Source: Defluviitaleaceae bacterium
GTDB taxonomy: Bacteria > Bacillota_A > Clostridia > Lachnospirales > WQUN01
Length of the DNA stretch: 5,921 bases
Assembly (NCBI GenBank): GCA_009779525.1
Contig: WREB01000084.1
Location: 1 to 5,921, forward strand
Reading direction: 5' to 3'
Shown here piece after piece: positions 1-4,910 of this stretch. The number at the start of each line of letters is the position of its first letter. The stretch's first letter is position 1. A program made the position numbers and the translations under genes. The notes below the pieces were generated by a model, which searched no databases, was not told the DNA's origin, and saw nothing but the letters and a program-made list of their open reading frames with translations.

Positions 1-1
1 A

Positions 2-1657
2 AACTACTACGCGACGATATGGAAGGATTCGGGGGAGAGCGCGGCCTATTCGCTGAGGATGTTCGACGTCCTTTACGAAAGGACGAATCTGTTTAGGCAG
101 ACGCTTTACGAAAGCACGCTTCCGCCCGCGGTGATCGACGCGGTCTCGGCTAACCTTTCCGTTATAAAATCGCCGACTTGCCTTAGACTCTCCGACGGAT
201 CGCTCTACGGCTTCGAGGGCTGCTTTTGCGACGGCGGCTGCTGCGAGGGGTCCTGCACGCACGTATGGAGCTACACCTACGCGATACCTTTCCTTTTTCC
301 AAAATTGGAGCGCAGCATGAGGACGAACGAGTACGCCTACAGCATGAACGACGACGGCTCGATGGGATTTCGGCTTATGCTCCCGCTTGGGCGAAAGGCG
401 TGGGACTTCCGGCCTTGCGTCGACGGACAGTACGGCACCGTGATGCGCGTGCTTCGCGAATATAAGATTAGCGGCGATAAAAATTGGCTCGTCTCAATTT
501 GGAACGGCGTGAAACGGTCGGTCTCCTACGCGTGGAGCGAGGCCAACGCCGACAAGTGGGACGCTAACAAGGACGGGATAATGGAAGGCCGCCAGCACCA
601 CACGCTCGACATGGAGCTTTTCGGCGAAAACGCCTGGCTCAGCGGAATGTATTTAGGCGGGCTCGCGGCCGGGGCGGAACTTGCCGAAATCGTCGGCGAC
701 ACTGATGCGCGCGACGAATTCAAATCCGTATATTCATCCGGCGTCAGGATACTTAACGACCGCCTGTACAACGGGCGCTATTTTTTCCACGACATAGACA
801 TCAAGGACAAGACGATGCTCGACCGGTTTTCTTCGGACGGTTCCATGATCGGCGGCGACGTCTATTCGTCCTATTGGAACGGGGAGCGCGGGGAGCTCAA
901 GTACCAGATCGGCGACGGCTGCGGAATCGACCAGATGCTCGCGCAGTGGCACGCTAATCTGATAGGCCTAGGCAGGATTTTCGACAAAGAAAAGACTAGG
1001 ACTGCGCTAGAGTCTGTCTATAGACATAATTTCATCAAAGACATGCGCGCGCACGTAAACCCGTGCAGGGTTTACTGCCTAAACGACGAGCGCGGCCTGA
1101 TAATCGCGTCGTACCCCGAAGAGTCGGTCAAGCCCGCGATACCGGCGCCGTATTCGGAGGAAACGATGAACGGCTTCGAATACCAGGCCGCGGCGCTCAT
1201 GATACAGGAAGGCATGGAAGAAGAAGGGCTCGAATGCGTCGAGGCGGTGCGCGAGCGCTACGACGGGCGCCGCCGCAACCCGTGGAACGAATTTGAATGC
1301 GGAAGCAATTACGCGCGCTCGATGGCAAGTTATTCGCTTTTGCTCGCGTACAGCGGATTCAAGTACGACGCGGCGCTTTGCTACATCGGATTCGACCCGT
1401 TAAATCGCGAAAACGGCTTCAAGTGCTTCTGGTCGCTCGACGGCTGCTGGGGGCGCGTCGAATACGGGGAGAAGTCGGTAACAATCGAATTGCTTTTCGG
1501 CGAAATCGAGCTGTCCCGGGTTTCGACCGGCATAAAAAAACCGCCGCTTAAGGTAATTGCGGACGGTTCGGATACCGCGTTTGATTCGGGCGGTGATTTG
1601 CATATTTGTCTTAACGAACCGAAGCGCGTAAAAAAATCGCTGGAGATCCGTTATTGA
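2..1657 (+). CDS. GH116 (GBA2-like) family glycoside hydrolase, 5'-truncated by the window
   Basis: Probable retaining beta-glycosidase (beta-glucosidase or beta-xylosidase type) of family GH116. The frame is open to the left edge, giving 19 residues before the first Met (position 59), and these read as coherent family sequence (NYYATIWKDSG), so Met59 is internal and the true start lies upstream. Numbering from Met59: a Cys-rich signature GCCxGSCTHVW-like stretch at 51-70; an MEG motif with E176 as the likely nucleophile (matching Glu441 of TxGH116 and Glu527 of human GBA2), followed by T182-L-D184; IDQMLAQW with D291 as the likely acid/base (matching Asp593 and Asp677); and WNEFECG...YARSMA at 410-423, where E411 and R420 keep the spacing I recall for glucose-contacting residues. 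The visible part is the (alpha/alpha)6 catalytic domain; the N-terminal beta domain and any signal peptide lie outside the window, so location cannot be judged. It ends with TGA 19 bases from the convergent operon. Family is secure; substrate is unknown. Confidence 0.92.
   Translation, partial: NYYATIWKDSGESAAYSLRMFDVLYERTNLFRQTLYESTLPPAVIDAVSANLSVIKSPTCLRLSDGSLYGFEGCFCDGGCCEGSCTHVWSYTYAIPFLFPKLERSMRTNEYAYSMNDDGSMGFRLMLPLGRKAWDFRPCVDGQYGTVMRVLREYKISGDKNWLVSIWNGVKRSVSYAWSEANADKWDANKDGIMEGRQHHTLDMELFGENAWLSGMYLGGLAAGAELAEIVGDTDARDEFKSVYSSGVRILNDRLYNGRYFFHDIDIKDKTMLDRFSSDGSMIGGDVYSSYWNGERGELKYQIGDGCGIDQMLAQWHANLIGLGRIFDKEKTRTALESVYRHNFIKDMRAHVNPCRVYCLNDERGLIIASYPEESVKPAIPAPYSEETMNGFEYQAAALMIQEGMEEEGLECVEAVRERYDGRRRNPWNEFECGSNYARSMASYSLLLAYSGFKYDAALCYIGFDPLNRENGFKCFWSLDGCWGRVEYGEKSVTIELLFGEIELSRVSTGIKKPPLKVIADGSDTAFDSGGDLHICLNEPKRVKKSLEIRY
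67..85. repeat. Perfect inverted repeat, 8-bp stem with 3-base loop, inside the GH116 gene
   Basis: The stem arms CGTCCTTT (67-74) and AAAGGACG (78-85) flank the loop ACG. A related shorter palindrome, GCTTT-ACG-AAAGC, lies at 103-115, so the 11-mer CTTTACGAAAG occurs twice, 33 bases (11 codons) apart in the same frame. Both encode a Leu-Tyr-Glu tripeptide (LYERT and LYEST). Most likely a by-product of coding two similar peptides; no T-run follows. Confidence 0.6.
1534..1567 (-). terminator. Candidate intrinsic terminator of the acylation operon
   Basis: Read on the minus strand, ACCG-T-CCGC (1567-1559) pairs with GCGGCGGT (1547-1540), giving 8 base pairs with one bulged T and an 11-base loop. 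A run of T follows directly (1539-1534, seven T counting position 1540). The hairpin lies about 110 bases beyond the stop codon of the DHHW gene, inside the 3' end of the convergent GH116 gene. The gap between the two genes is only 19 bases and has no hairpin of its own. Read on the plus strand the hairpin has no T-run, so it would act on the minus strand only. Confidence 0.55.
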
Positions 1658-1676
1658 ATAATTTTACTTTACGGGT

Positions 1677-2852
1677 TTATTGATTTAACCGCGCCCTCGC
1701 GAAAAACGGCGATACGAAGCCGCCGTCCGGCGCGTTCTGGATGCTTTCGCTGTTGTTGAATATAGTCGCGGAAAATAAGAACAGGATGTCCTTGCCGGCA
1801 AAATTTAAGTAGTCGCCGACGATTTCCGGTTCCCCGAGCAAATCCGGGCGGATGTAGCGCAAATCAACGAGCGTCAGCTCCGCGTAGCCGTCCAGAAGCA
1901 GCGGGGAGAGCGACGAGGCGTACGAATCGCGGAAGATTACGAGCCCCCGGCCCGTCGCGTCAAGCGGGTTTGCCGCCGTCACGATCGCCTGCGGCCCCGC
2001 CATGAACATGCTGTACGAATCGATTCCGCCGAGCGCGGACTCGTCGTAGACAGGTATTGTAACGCCCGGTTTCTCGAGGCTTCTTACAAGCGCGTTATCG
2101 GTTACTTCGCTGACAAGGTAAACTATTTCGTCGGGCATGACGTTAAGCGCGGACTGGCCGTAGAACACGCCGTAAAACGGCGAGAACGCCTTGAGCGTAT
2201 AATTTCCGGCGTCGAACGCGCCGTCCTTTCCCATGCCTTCCGCCAGGGCGTTGACCACTTCGGCCAGCCTGTCCTGCCTCCAGTGCGAATCGGTCATGTA
2301 GTAGCAATCGAGCGAGAGCGCCCCGTACAGATCGACGTATTTAATGTTTTCATGCAAGTTGTCGCGCGCGAGGTCCGCGAGGGCGTAATAGTCCATCGAA
2401 AGGTGGCGGTCTCCCCGCAGGTAATAGTTCTTGTCGGGCACGATCGCGTAATGCGCCACCGCGCCGCCCGCGTACCTTTCGTAACAGTAGTTAATTATTT
2501 GGCAGAGTCGTCTGACGTTTCCCTCCCTAAGCGGGTACTCGGTCTTGAAGACCATGTCCCCCTCCACGAATATCAAGTTGTTGTCGGACTTTAATAAAAC
2601 GCGCGTGTCGAAGAACGCCTTGAGCCTGCGCCATTCGTTCCGAAACGCGGCCTGGTCGACCGCGTAGTCGTCGAAGCCCTTCATGAAGCTGGCGTCGAGG
2701 ATCGACCCGACGCCGGGTACGGGAAACTGCGCGAGTTTTCGCCTCTCGGAAAACGAGATTTCGTCCGCGGGCTTAAAAACGTTGACAATAAAAAACGCGT
2801 AGATGACCGTAAGGAAGCTTGCGGCAAGGATTAGGTCCAGGATTTTTTTCAT
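1677..2852 (-). CDS. DHHW / AlgX-AlgJ-like SGNH-fold protein, membrane-anchored
   Basis: Predicted extracellular SGNH-like acyltransferase or esterase acting with the MBOAT protein encoded just upstream. The 391-residue product starts with MKK and one hydrophobic helix (about residues 5-25), an uncleaved signal anchor that would place the rest outside the cell. Visible motifs: FSERRKLAQFP (34-44) and a following FDDYAVDQAAFR stretch typical of the DHHW family; TDSHW at 187-191, in which D188 and H190 match the Asp-x-His-Trp pair that names the family and contributes to the catalytic triad of AlgX; and FRDSYASSL (307-315), where S310 is the likely nucleophile. All three triad residues are therefore present. 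The start is supported by AGGGGGG eight bases upstream, formed partly by the TAG stop of the preceding gene; the gap to that gene is 13 bases. Family and triad are well supported. The acceptor, probably a surface polysaccharide, is inferred from AlgI/AlgJ/AlgX systems and not from this sequence. Confidence 0.85.
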   Translation of the reverse strand: MKKILDLILAASFLTVIYAFFIVNVFKPADEISFSERRKLAQFPVPGVGSILDASFMKGFDDYAVDQAAFRNEWRRLKAFFDTRVLLKSDNNLIFVEGDMVFKTEYPLREGNVRRLCQIINYCYERYAGGAVAHYAIVPDKNYYLRGDRHLSMDYYALADLARDNLHENIKYVDLYGALSLDCYYMTDSHWRQDRLAEVVNALAEGMGKDGAFDAGNYTLKAFSPFYGVFYGQSALNVMPDEIVYLVSEVTDNALVRSLEKPGVTIPVYDESALGGIDSYSMFMAGPQAIVTAANPLDATGRGLVIFRDSYASSLSPLLLDGYAELTLVDLRYIRPDLLGEPEIVGDYLNFAGKDILFLFSATIFNNSESIQNAPDGGFVSPFFARARLNQ

Positions 2853-2860
2853 TCCGCCGG

Positions 2861-2867
2861 CCCCCCT
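2861..2867 (-). promoter_or_regulatory. Ribosome binding site of the DHHW gene, sharing bases with the upstream stop codon
   Basis: On the minus strand the sequence is TAGGGGGG, then eight bases, then ATG. The TAG (2868-2866) is the stop codon of the MBOAT gene, so the Shine-Dalgarno stretch begins within the stop codon. A ribosome ending the MBOAT protein would sit on this site, which suggests translational coupling of the two proteins. Confidence 0.6.
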
Positions 2868-4269
2868 AAAAACGGAAATACAAAAACGGGTTGAATGACG
2901 AGTCCACCAAATAGGCTGTCACGACTAGCATCAGCGAAACCACGAAAACAGGGCTCGCCGCCTTCAGCGCGATTTCGGCCTTGACGTTCTTCTTCGCCCA
3001 GACGAACGCGTTTTTTATGAGCGGAGTCGAGCCGATTACCGCCGCGGCGAGCACCAGCTTGTAGCTCCCAAGGTAGTATACGGATTCCGAATTTATTAGC
3101 GGGACCCGGCCGAAGCCGAACATGTCGCGCAGATGCCCGAATATTCCGGGGACGCTTTCCAAATGGAAGATCACGAAGCTGACCGTGATTACCAAAAGCG
3201 TGTAAACCCGCCTAAGCGCAGAAGGGAGCTTGCTTAGCCATTTCATTAAAAACAACTTTTCGACGGTCAAAAGGATCCCGAAATACAAACCCCACGCGAT
3301 GAAGTTCCAAGATGCGCCGTGCCAAAGCCCCGTGCAAAGCCAGACCACAGCGATGTTCCTGATCCATTTGGGCTTCGAGACTCGGTTGCCCCCGAGAGGT
3401 ATGTAAATGTATTCGCGGAACCAGGTCCCCATCGAAATATGCCAGCGCTGCCAAAATTCGGTGATGCTTTTGGCGATGAACGGATAGTTGAAGTTTTCGA
3501 GTATCCTGAAGCCGAACGCGAGGCTCAGCCCGATCGCCATGTCGCTGTAGCCCGAAAAATCGAAGTAGATTTGCAACATGAACGATATGATCGCAAGCCA
3601 GCGCATCAGCACCGATTGGCCAGACGACGCAAGGGCGATCTTGTTGAGCTCGCCAAGGGTGTTGGCGATCAAAACTTTTTTTCCGAGTCCGATCGTGAAG
3701 CGCATTACCCCGGAGGCGAAGTCCTCGAGCGAATGCTTCCTGTTTTTGATTTGCTCGGCGATCGTCTGGTAGCGCACGATCGGCCCGGCGACAAGCTGCG
3801 GAAACAGCGAAACGTACGCGGCGAAGTCGAAGGGATTCTTTTGCGCCTTCGAATCGTTGCGGTAGACGTCGATCGTGTAGCTCATCGTCTGGAACGTGTA
3901 GAAGCTGATCCCAAGCGGAAGGGGTATTTGAAGCGGCGGGATTCCGGCGCCCGTCAGCATGTTGACGTTTGATATGACGAAATCCGAATACTTGAAGAAC
4001 CCGAGTATAAGCAGGTTTACTATCACCGAGCAAAGGAGCGCGGCCTTCGCCTTCGCCGTGCCCCGGTTCCTGCTTATCGCGAGGCTGATGAAAAAATCCA
4101 TCAGCGACGAGAAGACCAGCAAAAAAACGTACTTCGGCTCGCCGTACGCATAAAAAAGGAGGCTCGCCGCAAGCAAAACGAAGTTCTTGAACCTGCGCGG
4201 CATCGCGAAATAAACCGCGAATACCGCGGGTAAAAAATAATACAGGAACGGGATGCTGGAAAATAGCAT
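2866..4269 (-). CDS. MBOAT family O-acyltransferase, AlgI/DltB-like
   Basis: Polytopic membrane protein that probably takes an acyl (often acetyl) group from a cytoplasmic donor and passes it across the membrane for modification of an extracellular glycan. The 467-residue length fits AlgI-type proteins. The start MLFSSIPFLYYFLP is the characteristic beginning of this family, and many hydrophobic segments run along the chain. Signature blocks: PLGISFYTFQTMSY (118-131), PQLVAGPI (157-164), YFDFSGYSDMAIG (235-247), FWQRWHISMGTWFREYIYIP (272-291) with H277, and LWHGASWNFIAWG (315-327) with H317, the near-invariant MBOAT histidine. The C-terminus NPFLYFRF is also typical. At 365-372 the sequence reads FVIFHLES where relatives usually have an FFR-type motif. 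No good Shine-Dalgarno precedes the ATG (the upstream bases are GCGCCGCCTG), only nine bases lie between it and the lipoprotein stop, so translation may depend on the upstream gene. Family secure; DltB is less likely because no dltA, dltC or dltD accompanies it. Confidence 0.93.
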   Translation of the reverse strand: MLFSSIPFLYYFLPAVFAVYFAMPRRFKNFVLLAASLLFYAYGEPKYVFLLVFSSLMDFFISLAISRNRGTAKAKAALLCSVIVNLLILGFFKYSDFVISNVNMLTGAGIPPLQIPLPLGISFYTFQTMSYTIDVYRNDSKAQKNPFDFAAYVSLFPQLVAGPIVRYQTIAEQIKNRKHSLEDFASGVMRFTIGLGKKVLIANTLGELNKIALASSGQSVLMRWLAIISFMLQIYFDFSGYSDMAIGLSLAFGFRILENFNYPFIAKSITEFWQRWHISMGTWFREYIYIPLGGNRVSKPKWIRNIAVVWLCTGLWHGASWNFIAWGLYFGILLTVEKLFLMKWLSKLPSALRRVYTLLVITVSFVIFHLESVPGIFGHLRDMFGFGRVPLINSESVYYLGSYKLVLAAAVIGSTPLIKNAFVWAKKNVKAEIALKAASPVFVVSLMLVVTAYLVDSSFNPFLYFRF

Positions 4270-4278
4270 CAGGCGGCG

Positions 4279-4785
4279 CTACAGGTTGTTGAAGCTCTCT
4301 AACAGCGCGTCCCCGAGGCCCGTCATCGTCTCGTCGTTAGTCATGATTAGAATCACGAGGTCGCCGATGTTTTCGACGACGACGTAGTCGGCGAGGTAGC
4401 ATATCCATTTGTTTGGGTCGACCCCGTCGGCGATCGCGCTTTTTGCCTTAGCTACGTCGGCGCCCTTTTCGAGCCTGAGCAAGCAGACCGAAAAAGCCCC
4501 GCCTATCGCGGCTTCGGAGGCTATGCCATCGACGAACGCGACTTCGTTTGTTCCCAGGAAATACTCGATCCTTCTGCCGTCGTTCTCGATCCCCATGTCG
4601 GGCTCGAGCGTGAAGTTCATCACGAACGGCAGGTGCACGGATTCGTCCAACCCTTCGTAAATACGCTCGAGTATCTCTTCGACGGTCCCCTCGACCGTTT
4701 TTTGATTCCCGCCGCCATTGCCGCAGCTTGCGGCCAGGCTTACGCAAAGCGCCGCGGCCATAAAAAACATAAAAATCCTTTTCAT
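4279..4785 (-). CDS. Small surface lipoprotein, DUF4358-like, first gene of the acylation operon
   Basis: A 168-residue secreted lipoprotein of unknown function. The N-terminus has Lys2 and Arg3, a hydrophobic core to about residue 19 and a lipobox LAASC, with C21 as the probable lipidated residue, followed by a Gly-rich linker (GNGGG). The mature domain is acidic. Recognisable stretches are FLGTNEVAFVDGIASE (76-91), VDPNKWICY (122-130) and VENIGDLVILIM (137-148). As far as I remember, this pattern belongs to DUF4358-like proteins of Clostridia, often encoded beside MBOAT and DHHW genes; that assignment is from memory and less sure than the lipoprotein call. The start is fixed by GGGGAGGG six bases before ATG and by the signal peptide. 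It lies nine bases before the MBOAT gene and is the promoter-proximal cistron. Its position suggests a partner, anchor or regulator of the acylation pair, but no catalytic motif is visible. Confidence 0.85.
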   Translation of the reverse strand: MKRIFMFFMAAALCVSLAASCGNGGGNQKTVEGTVEEILERIYEGLDESVHLPFVMNFTLEPDMGIENDGRRIEYFLGTNEVAFVDGIASEAAIGGAFSVCLLRLEKGADVAKAKSAIADGVDPNKWICYLADYVVVENIGDLVILIMTNDETMTGLGDALLESFNNL

Positions 4786-4791
4786 GCCAAA

Positions 4792-4799
4792 CCCTCCCC
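4792..4799 (-). promoter_or_regulatory. Strong ribosome binding site of the lipoprotein gene
   Basis: GGGGAGGG stands six bases before the ATG at 4785. It is the strongest Shine-Dalgarno in the operon and fixes the start. It contrasts with the next gene (MBOAT), which has none. Confidence 0.75.
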
Positions 4800-4827
4800 G
4801 GTTCGCACCAACGCATAGTTACGCCAT

Positions 4828-4856
4828 AAAATAACACAGCGGCCGCGCAAGTTCAA
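4828..4856 (-). promoter_or_regulatory. Sigma-A-like promoter of the lipoprotein-MBOAT-DHHW operon
   Basis: On the minus strand, TTGAAC (4856-4851) is followed by a 17-base spacer and TATTTT (4833-4828). This is close to TTGACA-17-TATAAT. Transcription would start near 4821 and leave a leader of about 35 bases that includes the strong ribosome binding site. The spacer contains the 8-base palindrome GCGGCCGC (4839-4846), which could be an operator half or chance in GC-rich DNA. No other good -35/-10 pair was seen before this operon. Confidence 0.5.
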
Positions 4857-4874
4857 TTTAAGCGAAAAAAATCG

Positions 4875-4903
4875 TTGACGCGGGCGCCGGACGGGAGTAT
4901 CAA
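4875..4903 (+). promoter_or_regulatory. Candidate promoter of the metal ATPase gene, giving a very short leader
   Basis: TTGACG (4875-4880), a 17-base GC-rich spacer and TATCAA (4898-4903). Start of transcription would be expected near 4910, directly at the ATG (4911), so the mRNA would be leaderless or nearly so. The only Shine-Dalgarno-like bases, GGGAG (4893-4897), lie 13 bases before the ATG and inside the promoter spacer. The 17-base spacer lacks the long dyad and 19-20-base spacing of MerR-family (ZntR-type) promoters. Confidence 0.4.
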
Positions 4904-4910
4904 ATTAACT

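Noticed and set aside
1658..1760. Search for a plus-strand terminator after the GH116 gene
   Set aside because: A 6-bp stem ACGGCG/CGCCGT occurs just beyond 1700 but no T-run follows, so no intrinsic terminator can be supported.
2283..2594. 103-codon plus-strand open frame inside the DHHW gene
   Set aside because: It is antisense to a gene with clear family motifs, and its translation shows no recognisable domain and an Arg/Val-rich composition typical of shadow frames.
2840..2850. Seven-A run at the start of the DHHW gene as a phase-variable tract
   Set aside because: It is simply ATG-AAA-AAA-A, common in Lys-rich signal anchors; seven bases is short for slippage-driven switching.
3212..4033. 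Long open frames on both strands (273 codons minus; 217 codons plus at 3319-3972) overlapping the MBOAT gene
   Set aside because: GC-rich coding DNA often leaves other frames open. Both translations are Arg-, Asp- and His-rich, have no motif, and lie wholly inside a confidently assigned gene.
4839..4846. GCGGCCGC palindrome in the operon promoter spacer as an operator
   Set aside because: Eight GC-only bases are expected by chance in this composition, and there is no second copy or flanking symmetry.
4875..4903. MerR/ZntR-type operator at the ATPase promoter
   Set aside because: The spacer is 17 bases instead of 19-20 and contains no extended dyad.
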